DNA from: UBA5189 sp040389445
Lineage (GTDB): Bacteria > Chloroflexota > Limnocylindria > Limnocylindrales > CSP1-4
DNA length: 64,000 nucleotides
Direction of reading: 5' to 3'
NCBI GenBank assembly: GCA_040389445.1
Contig: JAZJZX010000014.1
Location: forward strand, 62,001 to 126,000
Part shown: one piece after another, positions 16,005 through 24,539 of the stretch
Layout: every line of letters starts with the position of its first letter
Position numbering within the stretch: the stretch's first letter is position 1
Program-made: the position numbers and the translations under genes
Notes under the pieces: generated by a model
The model's input: the letters and a program-made list of their open reading frames with translations, nothing else
Told to the model about the DNA's origin: nothing
Database searches by the model: none

Positions 16005-16046
16005 ATGAAGCGCGAGCGGGACAGGCGACGGGGCGTCGGCGGCTGA
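16005..16046 (+). CDS. 13-residue basic leader ORF ending on the pncB start (TGATG)
   Basis: The frame MKRERDRRRGVGG ends with a TGA sharing its last base with the pncB ATG. A GGGAGG lies at about 15978-15983; an alternative GTG start at 15996 would use it better. pncB itself has no good ribosome site, so coupling is likely. Confidence 0.35.
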   Translation: MKRERDRRRGVGG

Positions 16047-17071
16047 TGCCCACCCACAGAGCACGCCCGTCGTGGGAGATCCTGTCGGGTGACTCGGCGG
16101 ACGTCTATTTCGCGCGGGCGGAACGCATCCTGGAGCGCGAGGGCCTGGACCCCGTCGTCGTGATGGAGGTGTTCGCCCGCGAGGACGCGGTGCTCTGCGG
16201 GATCGACGAGGCCAAGACCCTCCTGGCCACGGTCCTGGCCGATGCCGATCCGAAGGAGACCGTCGTCGAGAGCCTCCATGACGGCGACCAGATCGCGCCG
16301 AAGGAGGTGGTTCTCCGGATCACCGGCCGCTACCGCGCCTTCGGCCTGTACGAAACCGCGATGCTCGGCATGCTCGCCCAGTCCACCGGCTGGGCGACGG
16401 CAGCCCGGGACGTGGTCCAGGCCGCGTCGCCGGAGCCGGTCATCTCGTTCGGGGCGCGCCACGTGCACCCGGACATCGTCGACGTGCTCGACTACGCAGC
16501 GATCGTGGGTGGCTGTGTCGGTGCGTCCACGCCGGCCGGGGCGCGCCTTGCCGGCCTGAACCCGACCGGCACGATGCCCCACTCCCTGGTCCTCATCATC
16601 GGCGACACGGTCGACGCCGCGCTCGCGTTCGATCGGGAGATGGGCGAGGACGTGCCCAGGATCGTGCTCGTCGATACGTTCCGGGACGAAGCGGAGGAAG
16701 CCCTCCGCGTCGCGGAGGCGCTCGGGGACCGGTTGTACGGCATCCGCCTGGACACCCCGTCCGAACGCGGCCGCGTGACCGCCGACCTCGTGACGGAGGT
16801 CCGAGCGCGGCTGGATCAGGCCGGCCACGGGAAGGTGAAGATCGTGGTCTCGGGCGGCCTGACGCCGGATCGGATCCGCTACTTCAAGGAGGCGGCGGCG
16901 CCGGTGGATTCGTTTGCGGTCGGCTCGTACATCAGCGGCGCGACGCCGATCGACTTCACCGGCGACCTCAAGGAGATCGACGGCCGGCCAATCGCCAAAC
17001 GGGGCCGTATTCCCGGTCGGACCGAGAGTCCGCGGCTGCAGCGCATCAATCTGGACGACTGGCGCGCCTGA
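16046..17071 (+). CDS. pncB: Nicotinate phosphoribosyltransferase
   Basis: Joins nicotinate to PRPP in the Preiss-Handler route of NAD salvage. The 341 residues form the type-II phosphoribosyltransferase barrel: the start motif GDSADVYFARAERILE resembles the substrate loop, FGARHVHP carries the family His, and IVVSGGLTPDRIRYF with VGSYISG forms the phosphate-binding loops. Length and layout match the short archaeal/actinobacterial class rather than E. coli PncB. The ATG at 16046 precedes the conserved region. Genes upstream are unrelated. It is convergent with the Nudix gene. Confidence 0.85.
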   Translation: MPTHRARPSWEILSGDSADVYFARAERILEREGLDPVVVMEVFAREDAVLCGIDEAKTLLATVLADADPKETVVESLHDGDQIAPKEVVLRITGRYRAFGLYETAMLGMLAQSTGWATAARDVVQAASPEPVISFGARHVHPDIVDVLDYAAIVGGCVGASTPAGARLAGLNPTGTMPHSLVLIIGDTVDAALAFDREMGEDVPRIVLVDTFRDEAEEALRVAEALGDRLYGIRLDTPSERGRVTADLVTEVRARLDQAGHGKVKIVVSGGLTPDRIRYFKEAAAPVDSFAVGSYISGATPIDFTGDLKEIDGRPIAKRGRIPGRTESPRLQRINLDDWRA

Positions 17072-17092
17072 GACCCGGGGACATCACGGGTC
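17072..17092. terminator. Short hairpin between convergent pncB and Nudix genes
   Basis: GACCCG and CGGGTC form a 6-bp stem with a 9-nt loop, spanning the 12-bp gap between the two stop codons. There is no T-run. It could slow polymerase from both sides but is weak. Confidence 0.3.
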
Positions 17093-17842
17093 GGTCCGCA
17101 GCGCGGCCATGATCGAAGCAGCGGACAGGACCAGATTTGAAGGTGTATTCCGGCCCGTGGGCCACGCTCGCCCGATGGCTGCCGCCAGCGTTTCTTCCGT
17201 CACCATCAGCGCTCCCTGGGGCCCGATGAGCGGCGCTGCCGCGTCCATGATCCTGGCCAGACGGAGGAGCCCCACGAGGGATTTGGCATCGGCGATCTCG
17301 CCTCGTTCCGCCATCGCGACCGCTTCCCGCCACGGGACCCGCTGGAGTTCCAGCCGTTCGTCTTCGTCCGGCCGGAGTCGGTTCTCATGAGCCGGTACCA
17401 GTTCACGGGCGAGATACAGGTGCATGAGCTCGGTGGCGAAGCCCGGCGCTGTCCAGAATGCGCCGAGGTGCTCCCACGACCCTGCCCGGAAGCCCGTCTC
17501 CTCCTCGAGTTCGCGCGGAGCGGCGAGGTCCGGGTCTTCGACGCCACCGTCATCGACCCGGTCAAGCGTCCCGGCGGGGATTTCCAGCAGCGTTCTCCCG
17601 GCTGCCAGCCGAAACTGGCGGACCATGAGAACCGCGTCGTCGGCGTCGAGGGCCACGATCGCGACCGCACCCGGATGCGCCACGACGTCCCGGGTGCTGC
17701 GGCCGCCATCCGGCGTGGCGATGGCGTCGACGCGAACCTCGAGGTAGTGGCCTCGATGCACGGTCCGCGAGGAAATGACCGTCTCGCGGAGCCGGTCGTC
17801 GGCGGGATGGGGGTCGCCGCCGGCGACGTGCTCGCGGGTCAC
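17084..17842 (-). CDS. Nudix hydrolase, ADP-ribose pyrophosphatase-like
   Basis: Cleaves nucleoside-diphosphate compounds, most likely ADP-ribose. The Nudix box reads with core RELEEETGF, preceded by PAGTLD. An insert of about four residues lengthens the first half of the box compared with the classic G-x5-E-x7 spacing. EIPAGTLD and the downstream TAPGFATELMHLYLA stretch are typical of the ADPRase (NudF/YqkG) group. The GTG at 17842 lies 8 nt past the UgpC stop and begins VTREHVAGG, giving 252 residues; a longer frame would overlap UgpC. It is probably expressed with the ABC ATPase, though no link in function is evident. Confidence 0.85.
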   Translation of the reverse strand: MTREHVAGGDPHPADDRLRETVISSRTVHRGHYLEVRVDAIATPDGGRSTRDVVAHPGAVAIVALDADDAVLMVRQFRLAAGRTLLEIPAGTLDRVDDGGVEDPDLAAPRELEEETGFRAGSWEHLGAFWTAPGFATELMHLYLARELVPAHENRLRPDEDERLELQRVPWREAVAMAERGEIADAKSLVGLLRLARIMDAAAPLIGPQGALMVTEETLAAAIGRAWPTGRNTPSNLVLSAASIMAALRTDP

Positions 17843-17849
17843 GAATGGA

Positions 17850-18944
17850 TCAGGCGGCGTCGGCAGTGATGGCGCTGCCCGACGCCCTGTCGAACAGGTG
17901 CAGACGATCCGCCGGCAGATGGAGATCAACGGTGTCGCCGGGTTTCACGTTGTGCGTTGCGGGTACCAGGGCGATGACATCGCCGTCGTGGCCGGGGATC
18001 GTGGCGTGGAGCAGCTCCTCGTTGCCGAGGTACTCGACCACGTCGGCTGTCGCGTGGATCGTCAGGCCCTCGCCGGCGCCCCCGATCTCGAGGTGCTCGG
18101 GCCGGAAGCCCGCATCGAACGTCCGTGAGCCGGACGCCTCCACGGCCTTTCTGAGCCGACCGGGCAGCGCAATGGCAAGGCCGTCGCCCCGGAGCTGGCC
18201 GTCCGCGAACTCGATCGAGGCAAAGTTCATGGCCGGACTGCCGATGAATCCGGCCACGAACCGGTTCCTGGGATGGTCGTACAGCTCCTGGGGCGTGCCG
18301 ACCTGCTGGAGGTCGCCGGCATTCATCACCGCGATCCGGCTGCCCATCGTCATCGCCTCCACCTGGTCGTGGGTGACGTAGACGAACGTCGTGCCCATCC
18401 GCTGGTGAAGGCGAGCGATCTCGGCCCGGGTCTGGACGCGGAGCTTGGCATCAAGGTTGGAGAGGGGCTCGTCCATCAGGAAGACCGCGGGCTCGCGAAC
18501 AATCGCTCGACCGAGGGCCACGCGCTGGCGCTGGCCACCCGACAGTTCCTTCGGTTTGCGGGCCAGCAGCGTTTCCAGCCCGAGGATCCGGGCTGCGTCG
18601 TTCACGCGCCGCTCGACGTCCGCCTTGGGCACCTTGCGGAGCTTGAGCCCGAACGCCATGTTGTCCCAGACGCTCATATGCGGATAGAGGGCATAGCTCT
18701 GGAAGACCATCGCGATGTCGCGATCCTTCGCGGGGACGTCGTTGACGACGCGCTCGCCGATGCGCAGCGTGCCGTCGGAAATCTCCTCGAGGCCGGCGAT
18801 CATGCGCAGGCTGGTGGTCTTGCCGCAGCCCGATGGTCCCACGAGGACCATGAACTCACCGTCCCGGATCTCGAGGGACAAGTCGCGGACGGCGTAGATT
18901 TCGCCGTACCGCTTGCTCACGTTGTCGAACGTGACGGTCGCCAT
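17850..18944 (-). CDS. ugpC: Sugar-type ABC importer ATPase (UgpC/MsmX/MalK family), orphan
   Basis: Energises carbohydrate-type ABC importers. It has Walker A GPSGCGKTT, signature LSGGQRQRVALGRA, Walker B FLMDEPLSNLD and the switch THDQVEA. A C-terminal TOBE/regulatory region follows (about 235-364), as in MalK/UgpC. Length is 364 residues from the ATG at 18944, which has a GGAGG 6 nt upstream. No permease or binding protein is nearby. Such orphan ATPases usually serve several importers encoded elsewhere. The Nudix gene follows after 7 nt. Confidence 0.93.
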   Translation of the reverse strand: MATVTFDNVSKRYGEIYAVRDLSLEIRDGEFMVLVGPSGCGKTTSLRMIAGLEEISDGTLRIGERVVNDVPAKDRDIAMVFQSYALYPHMSVWDNMAFGLKLRKVPKADVERRVNDAARILGLETLLARKPKELSGGQRQRVALGRAIVREPAVFLMDEPLSNLDAKLRVQTRAEIARLHQRMGTTFVYVTHDQVEAMTMGSRIAVMNAGDLQQVGTPQELYDHPRNRFVAGFIGSPAMNFASIEFADGQLRGDGLAIALPGRLRKAVEASGSRTFDAGFRPEHLEIGGAGEGLTIHATADVVEYLGNEELLHATIPGHDGDVIALVPATHNVKPGDTVDLHLPADRLHLFDRASGSAITADAA

Positions 18945-19011
18945 GATGTACCTCCGACCGGGCGACAACGCGGACCCCTGCATCCCGCCGCGCATGAGCG
19001 TGGACGTGGAC

Positions 19012-19050
19012 GGATCCCGTACGTGCCGTTTCCGGACTCCCGGGATCCTA
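19012..19050 (-). promoter_or_regulatory. ugpC promoter with inverted repeat GGATCCCG...CGGGATCC over the -10 box
   Basis: Minus-strand TAGGAT (19050-19045) overlaps one arm of an 8-bp perfect inverted repeat whose other arm is 21 nt away, downstream of the start site. This could be a repressor operator or a leader hairpin. The leader to the ATG is about 95 nt. Confidence 0.4.
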
Positions 19051-19063
19051 CACCCGGCCGAAG

Positions 19064-19768
19064 TCAGACCCCGGTTGCCGCCGCAGCGAACGCGGCCATG
19101 TCCGGGTAGACGACATCGGGTGCAACCACGGCCGGCGGCGTGGCACCGGAGCCGGGGCGGCCCCGACGACGATCGATCCAGACGGTGGTCAGACCAAGCG
19201 CCTTGGCCGGCGCGTGATCGTGGAACAGGCTCTGGGCCACATGGAGGATCCGCTCCCTGGGCAGCCCGATCCGCTCGAACGCGAGCTCAAAATTGGCGAT
19301 TCTCGGCTTGTATCCGCGCGCCTGCTGGGCCGTGATGACCCAGTCGAAGGCCACGCCGAGCCGGCGATTGGACGCGGCGAACAGATCGTCGTCGCAATTC
19401 GTCAGCACCCCCAGCCGGTAGCGCCGGGTGAGGGCGGACAGGGCCGCCGGCGAGTCAGTGAATGCCGGCCAATCGACGACCGATCCGCCGAACGCAGCCC
19501 GTTCCGCACCGGACACCACGACCCCGTGCGTCCGACCGATTTCGGTCAGGCACGCGGCCAGGATGTCCCGATAGGGCTGGTACGGCCCCGCCTCCAGGGC
19601 CGCCTCGGTGGCGGCGAACTGCTCGAGAAGCCGATCGTCCGGCACCTCCAGGCCGTGCCCATCGAGGGCTGCGTGGAGCCCGGCCAGGATGCCGGTTTCC
19701 CAGTCGATCAGCGTGCCGTAGCAGTCGAAGGTCAGCGCGTCGAAATCGCCGAAGGCAACGTTGGTCAT
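19064..19768 (-). CDS. HAD hydrolase, haloacid dehalogenase type II-like
   Basis: A 234-residue HAD enzyme: motif I DFDALTFDCYGTLIDWE at residues 8-24, motif II LGVLTNCDDDLF, and a lysine in GYKPRIANFE. A late HDHAPAKALGLTTVWIDRR replaces the usual GD motif. The subgroup acts on 2-haloacids or unrelated phosphates; the exact substrate is unknown. The ATG at 19768 has GGAG 6 nt upstream and overlaps the stop of a five-codon ORF (ATGA). It lies 34 nt after tRNA-His on the same strand and may share its transcript. Confidence 0.85.
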   Translation of the reverse strand: MTNVAFGDFDALTFDCYGTLIDWETGILAGLHAALDGHGLEVPDDRLLEQFAATEAALEAGPYQPYRDILAACLTEIGRTHGVVVSGAERAAFGGSVVDWPAFTDSPAALSALTRRYRLGVLTNCDDDLFAASNRRLGVAFDWVITAQQARGYKPRIANFELAFERIGLPRERILHVAQSLFHDHAPAKALGLTTVWIDRRRGRPGSGATPPAVVAPDVVYPDMAAFAAAATGV

Positions 19769-19802
19769 CGAATCTCCGCCATCCAGTCACGAGGGGTGGT
19801 GG

Positions 19803-19876
19803 GGTGGCCTATGGGGGTCGAACCCATAACCTGCGGAACCACAATCCGCTGCTCTGCCGGTTGAGCTAAGGCCACC
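19803..19876 (-). tRNA. tRNA-His (anticodon GTG)
   Basis: The 74-nt cloverleaf has an 8-bp acceptor stem because the extra 5-prime G (position -1) pairs with the discriminator C, the identity mark of tRNA-His. The anticodon loop is TTGTGGT. The T-stem is ATGGG/CCCAT with loop TTCGACC. The 3-prime CCA is not encoded. Confidence 0.95.
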
Positions 19877-19917
19877 ATGCGCGGCGCGATCACCGGTGGT
19901 GGATCGCGGGCCCGCGA

Positions 19918-19923
19918 AGTGTA
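19918..19923 (-). promoter_or_regulatory. -10 box TACACT upstream of tRNA-His
   Basis: TACACT on the minus strand lies about 40 nt before the mature 5-prime end of the tRNA, a normal distance for a pre-tRNA leader. Confidence 0.4.
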
Positions 19924-20051
19924 CCCGAACGCCCGGTGATCGGATCCGTGGGGTGGGGTGTGGTTGGGTGCAGGCGCTGGTACCACGCGCGGGGCAGCGC
20001 CGGGACCTTGGGCGGGGGCCGTTTCGCGTCGCGCGCCCCTACGTTGCGCTG

Positions 20052-20108
20052 GTGACCGGTCGGTGGAGGCCGCCTGGTCGAGGCAACGAACAGGGACGAG
20101 GGACATGA
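20052..20108 (+). CDS. Leaderless 18-residue upstream ORF coupled to the CAP gene
   Basis: A GTG 6 nt after TACGTT (20040-20045) opens MTGRWRPPGRGNEQGRGT, whose TGA overlaps the ATG of the CAP gene (ATGA). It has the same length and plan as the adenosine deaminase leader ORF. The -10 match is modest. Confidence 0.35.
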   Translation: MTGRWRPPGRGNEQGRGT

Positions 20109-21061
20109 CGATCGCCATCCAGCAGCGACATCGAAGGCCGGCCCCGACCCGGCGGCCGCTCAGGTTCGTGGCCGTGTTCGTCGCCCTGCTGTTCACGTTC
20201 GCGACGCCGGGCCTCGCCTTCGCGTGGAGCGACAACAGCTTCTCGGCCGAGGACGAGGCCCTCCTGATCCAGCTCACGAACCAGGCCCGGGCGTCGGCCG
20301 GACTCAACTCGCTGACCGTGGACGCGACGCTGACGAACGTGGCGCGATGGCGCTCCCAGGACATGGTCGATCGCAACTACTTCAGTCACTCGATCCCGCC
20401 CGACGGCAAGAAGGTTTTCGACGAACTCAAGCGAATCGGCTACTGCTACGTCGCCGCCGGCGAAAACCTCGGGACGAACACCTTTCCCGACGACGTCGCG
20501 ACCCAGACCATCCAGGATGGGTTCCTGGGCTCGGCGACCCACCGATCGGTCATGCTCGGCAACTGGACGGTGATCGGGATCGGTGCGTACAAGGGAACCG
20601 GCTCCAAGCATGTCTGGACGGTCCTTTTCGCGACCAAGTGTTCTTCCGCCCCCGTGGCCACCCCCAAGCCGACCGCCACGCCCAGGCCCGTCGTGACCCC
20701 CGCGCCGACGCCCAGACCGACCACGCGACCCACCTCGCCCGCAGCCACCGTCAGGCCCGTGCTCAGCGCCACGCCGCTCCCGACGGCCAGCCCTGTGCCC
20801 GAGGTGACGGCCTCGCCGTCGCCGACTCCGGAGCCCCTGGACCCAGCCGAATCGCTCGGCGCGCTCGGGTCCCGTTCGCCGGGTCTGGCCGGCGGGCCGC
20901 CCGCACCCTCGCCTGAGCCGAGACAGACCCCCGACCCGCTGTCCGCACCGGGCGACACCGGAGGAACGGCACCTCCGCTCCAGGTGATCGATGCGCCCTT
21001 TGCCGGCAACCTGGTGGACACCATCGTCGGTGACGTCGCGGGGGCCTACTTCGGGCACTGA
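20105..21061 (+). CDS. Secreted CAP/SCP-domain protein with Pro/Thr-rich tail
   Basis: An exported 318-residue protein. The signal peptide ends near residue 38 (FATPGLAFA-W). The CAP domain (about 45-180) contains LLIQLTNQARASAGLNSL, the NYFSHSIPPDG stretch with the conserved His, and GENLG. A tail of about 135 residues of Pro, Thr and Ala (TPRP, TPAP, SPSP) follows, probably an extended wall-spanning linker. CAP proteins have varied roles (lipid binding, inhibitors, hydrolases), and the bacterial form has no settled activity. The ATG at 20105 overlaps an 18-codon leaderless ORF. Confidence 0.88.
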   Translation: MTIAIQQRHRRPAPTRRPLRFVAVFVALLFTFATPGLAFAWSDNSFSAEDEALLIQLTNQARASAGLNSLTVDATLTNVARWRSQDMVDRNYFSHSIPPDGKKVFDELKRIGYCYVAAGENLGTNTFPDDVATQTIQDGFLGSATHRSVMLGNWTVIGIGAYKGTGSKHVWTVLFATKCSSAPVATPKPTATPRPVVTPAPTPRPTTRPTSPAATVRPVLSATPLPTASPVPEVTASPSPTPEPLDPAESLGALGSRSPGLAGGPPAPSPEPRQTPDPLSAPGDTGGTAPPLQVIDAPFAGNLVDTIVGDVAGAYFGH

Positions 21062-21089
21062 TCCGCCGCCATTTGTCGGGCGGCCCCGC

Positions 21090-21095
21090 TACACT
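21090..21095 (+). promoter_or_regulatory. -10 box TACACT for the MacB-like operon
   Basis: TACACT lies about 44 nt before the ATG at 21139, which has a GGAG 5 nt upstream. This is one of the leadered transcripts of the window. Confidence 0.45.
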
Positions 21096-21138
21096 GCCGC
21101 CAGCGCCGTCCACCATCTTCACCGATCTCGGAGTCCCG

Positions 21139-21891
21139 ATGCCCGCGATCCTCGAGGCGCACGACCTCACCAAGCAGTTCGACCTCGGGTCCACGCGGGT
21201 CGAGGCGCTTCGAGGCGTGACCCTGGCGGTCCAGCCGGGCGAATTCCTCGCCCTGATGGGTCCCTCGGGTTCCGGCAAGAGCACGCTCCTCCAGTTGCTC
21301 GGCGGTTTGGACCGGCCCACCACCGGCACGGTCGTCTTCGAAGGTCGGGACATCAGCCGGCTCTCGGATGACGAGGCCACCCGACTCCGGCGCGAGCGCA
21401 GCGGGTTCGTATTCCAGGCCTTCAACCTGATCCCGCTCCTGAGCGTCCGGGAGAACATTGCCCTCCCGTTCACGATCGCCGGCCACGATGCCAATCGGGG
21501 GGAGTTCAGGGACCGCGTCCGTGACGTGATCAACCTCGTGGAACTGACCGGCAAGGAGCGCCACCGACCCGATCAGCTCTCGCAGGGCGAGCAGCAGCGG
21601 GTGGCCGTCGCCCGGGCGCTCGTGACACGGCCATCGGTCCTCCTGGCGGACGAGCCGACCGGCAATCTCGACTACACGACCGGCGGCGAGATTCTCGACG
21701 CGCTGTGGCGCACGAGCGAGGAGTCCGCCCAGACGATCGTCCTCGTGACCCACGATGCGCGCGCTGCGGCATACGCGGACCGGGTCCTGGTGATCGGGGA
21801 TGGCCAGATCCGGGATGAGATCAACCTGGGCCGAAGGACGGACCATTCGGCGGCCCCGCTGATCACGCGGCTTGCCCAGATCGGACTGTAG
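21139..21891 (+). CDS. ABC ATPase of a MacB/LolD-type exporter
   Basis: ATPase of 250 residues for the FtsX-type permease directly downstream. Walker A is GPSGSGKST, the MacB/LolD-specific FQAFNLIPLLSVRENIALP follows, then a variant signature LSQGEQQRVAVARAL and Walker B VLLADEPTGNLD. The ATG at 21139 is chosen because the conserved AHDLTKQF follows. The family exports peptides, antibiotics or lipoproteins; the substrate here is unknown. The permease begins 6 nt after the stop. Confidence 0.92.
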   Translation: MPAILEAHDLTKQFDLGSTRVEALRGVTLAVQPGEFLALMGPSGSGKSTLLQLLGGLDRPTTGTVVFEGRDISRLSDDEATRLRRERSGFVFQAFNLIPLLSVRENIALPFTIAGHDANRGEFRDRVRDVINLVELTGKERHRPDQLSQGEQQRVAVARALVTRPSVLLADEPTGNLDYTTGGEILDALWRTSEESAQTIVLVTHDARAAAYADRVLVIGDGQIRDEINLGRRTDHSAAPLITRLAQIGL

Positions 21892-21897
21892 GCCGCC

Positions 21898-24405
21898 ATG
21901 GGCCTGACCACGCTGGCGGCCCGAACCGTCGCTGCGCGGCCGCTGCGCTCGTTCCTCACGATCCTCGGCGTCGCACTCGGCGTCGCCGTGCTCTCGGCCT
22001 CGCTCACCCTCGGCGCGGGCCTGGATGCGGCCATCGATCGTACGGTTCGCGATCTGGTCGGCACTGCCGACCTGCGTGTCTCCTCGTTCCTGGAGCGGGG
22101 CCTCTCCGATGCGACCGTGGAGGCCATCCGGGCGACGGAGGGTGTGACGGTGGCCGCACCCACGGTTGAGCGCCGAACCTTCCTGACCGGGACCCCTGGT
22201 GCCGCTGCCGGAGCGGTGACGATCATCGGCATCGATCCTGCGCCGTATGCCGCGCTGCACCCGATGCAGCTTGTCGTCGGCGCGCCCCTGGTCCGCGCCG
22301 GCGAAGCCGCGGCGATCATCACGGAGCGTCTCGCGGCTTCCGACGGCTACGGCATCGGAAGCGAGCTGACGATCCAGGGTGTCGGCGCGCCGGCCCATCT
22401 GCGGGTGGTCGGAATCCTCGAGGGTGCCGGGCCGGTCGCCGATGCGGCCGGTCGTTCGGTGATCATCCCGGTCGATGTCGCCCGCGAGGTCTTCGGGCTG
22501 TCCGGCGTGACGCGCGTCGACGTCGGCCTCGCGAGCGGCACGACCGTCGCGACGGCTGCCCTCCGGCTGGCCGACCGGATCACCACCGAGCCGTACGTGC
22601 TGGCGTCGCCCGCCGACCTGGCCGCAGGCCTCCGGTCCTCGACCGTCGACTTCCAGACGACCATCGCCTGGCTGGCGGCCATCGTGCTGTTCGTCGGCGC
22701 CTTCCTGATCATCAATACGATCTCCATGACCGTGGGCGAGCGAGCCCGCGAAGTCGGCCTGCTGCGGGCGGCAGGAGCGACCCGCGGCCAGATCTTCGGC
22801 TTCGTCCTGGTGGGCGCCGGTGTCCTCGGCGCCCTCGGGTCGCTCCTCGGGCTGGCATTCGGCGGCGGCCTCGGGTTGCTCGTGGCCGGCTCGGTTCGCG
22901 CGTTGACGGGCTTTTCGGCCGAGGTGGACGGACTCAGCGCAACAAGTCTGGCGCTCGCCTTCATCGTCGGGCTCGGGGTGACCGTGGCCGGCGCCATCGA
23001 GCCGGCGATTCGGGCAACCCGGATTTCGCCCGTCGAGGCGCTGCGGGCCCGGCTCGACGTTCCGGCCGTTCGACGAGGGCGACTCGTCTGGCTGACGGCC
23101 GTGCTCGGCCTGGTCGCGATCCTGGCGCTCCTTCTGTGGCCGCCGGCGGCCGGAGCTGCCGGCGCGGACCGTGCCCTGGCGCTGTACGGCCTGCTTCTCG
23201 CGGCGACGCTTGCCACGCCGTTCCTCCTGCCGCCGCTGGCCCGCATCGTCGGAGCTCCGCTGTCGTCCGTGATGCGGCTGGAGGAGCGTCTCGCCCGGGG
23301 GTCCATGGCTCGGGATCGGAGCCGAACCGCCTTGACGCTGGGCGCGCTGGTCATCGGCCTGGCCATGGTGGTCGCGCTCGGATGGAGCGCCCAGGCAGCG
23401 CGGGAACGGGCGACGGCATGGCTCGCGGATGTCGTACCAGGCGACGAAGTGGTGACCAGCATTCGGCCCATACCGGCGGCTGAGGGGGTTCAGGAAGCCC
23501 TGGCTGCCGTGTCGGGCGTCCGCTCCGTGTCGCCGATCGCGACATTCGACCTGGCGTTCAAGGGCGTGCGCATCGACGCGGCGGCGATTGTCGGGTCCGA
23601 TTTCCTCGCCGACGGCCGGCTGACGTTCATCGAGGGGGACCGCTCGACCGCCCTCCAGGCCCTCGACGCCGGAGGCACCGCCATCATCCCGTCGGCCGTC
23701 GCGGAGCGCCTCGGCCTGCGCACCGGCGATACGATCGCCCTGGCCCTCGGCACTGGCTCGACGCTCGGCCTCCGAGTCGCCGGCATCGTGGAGCGATCGA
23801 TTCCGAGCGGCGGCGGCGAGGCGATTCTCATCAGCTGGGCGGACGCGTCCGGTCCGATCGGGGTGACCGGCGCGGAGGTGTTTGCCGTCCGATTTGCACC
23901 CGACGCACCCGCCACGTCCCGCACCCAGCTCGAGACGACAGCGAGGACGCTCGCCCTCGAGGCGAATCCCCTGGACCGGATCGAGGGAGCCGTGACGGAG
24001 GCGCTCGGACGCGTCTTCGGCCTCTTCGACGCGCTTGCGCTGATCGCCCTCCTTGTCGCAGCACTCGGCATCGTCAACACCCTCGGCATGGGAGTCCTCG
24101 AGCGCGTCCGCGAGATCGGGGTGCTCCGGGCGATCGGCATGACGCGCCGACAGGCGTCCCGGATGGTCGTCACCGAGGCGCTGTTGCTCGGGCTGGTCGG
24201 TACGATTCTCGGTACGCTCGTCGGGCTGGGTGTCGGTGCGGTGTTGCTGTATTTCTCGGGCGACCTGGAGGTTGCGACGGCCCTGCCGTGGACGTCGATC
24301 GGCGCTGCGGCCGTGCTTGGGGTCGCCTGCTCGATCGTTGCGTCGTACTACCCGTCGCGCCTCGCCTCGAGCGTGTCGATCGTTCGCGCCCTGAAGTTCA
24401 GCTGA
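21898..24405 (+). CDS. FtsX/MacB-family ABC permease (fused double module)
   Basis: The 835-residue permease contains two FtsX modules in one chain. Each has a leading helix, a large extracytoplasmic domain and a three-helix bundle. The bundles are at about residues 255-375 (with ERAREVGLLRAAGATRGQ) and 710-830 (with ERVREIGVLRAIGMTRRQ). The paired coupling motifs are the cytoplasmic loops that contact the ATPase. This arrangement is typical of Gram-positive-type macrolide/peptide exporters (YknZ/DevC-like). The partner ATPase is 6 nt upstream. Confidence 0.92.
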   Translation: MGLTTLAARTVAARPLRSFLTILGVALGVAVLSASLTLGAGLDAAIDRTVRDLVGTADLRVSSFLERGLSDATVEAIRATEGVTVAAPTVERRTFLTGTPGAAAGAVTIIGIDPAPYAALHPMQLVVGAPLVRAGEAAAIITERLAASDGYGIGSELTIQGVGAPAHLRVVGILEGAGPVADAAGRSVIIPVDVAREVFGLSGVTRVDVGLASGTTVATAALRLADRITTEPYVLASPADLAAGLRSSTVDFQTTIAWLAAIVLFVGAFLIINTISMTVGERAREVGLLRAAGATRGQIFGFVLVGAGVLGALGSLLGLAFGGGLGLLVAGSVRALTGFSAEVDGLSATSLALAFIVGLGVTVAGAIEPAIRATRISPVEALRARLDVPAVRRGRLVWLTAVLGLVAILALLLWPPAAGAAGADRALALYGLLLAATLATPFLLPPLARIVGAPLSSVMRLEERLARGSMARDRSRTALTLGALVIGLAMVVALGWSAQAARERATAWLADVVPGDEVVTSIRPIPAAEGVQEALAAVSGVRSVSPIATFDLAFKGVRIDAAAIVGSDFLADGRLTFIEGDRSTALQALDAGGTAIIPSAVAERLGLRTGDTIALALGTGSTLGLRVAGIVERSIPSGGGEAILISWADASGPIGVTGAEVFAVRFAPDAPATSRTQLETTARTLALEANPLDRIEGAVTEALGRVFGLFDALALIALLVAALGIVNTLGMGVLERVREIGVLRAIGMTRRQASRMVVTEALLLGLVGTILGTLVGLGVGAVLLYFSGDLEVATALPWTSIGAAAVLGVACSIVASYYPSRLASSVSIVRALKFS

Positions 24406-24496
24406 TCGCCGTCGCTGCCAGGAGGCGCCGGAGAGGGCCGGGAGCCGTGCCATGAGGGCGGGGGATTCGCGCCCCTGAGGTCCGAATCGGGTCTGC

Positions 24497-24502
24497 TAGA
24501 CT
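24497..24502 (+). promoter_or_regulatory. Extended -10 box TGC-TAGACT for bioY
   Basis: TAGACT lies about 38 nt before the ATG at 24540, with a GGAGG at 24530-24534. A leadered, Shine-Dalgarno-led gene. Confidence 0.45.
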
Positions 24503-24539
24503 CGGCTCGCGCGGCCCGGATCCGCGTCTGGAGGACTGG

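Noticed and set aside
21046..24453. A long minus-strand frame opposite the MacB-like operon
   Set aside because: Same cause: low-complexity Arg/Gly/Asp text antisense to a clear ATPase and FtsX permease.
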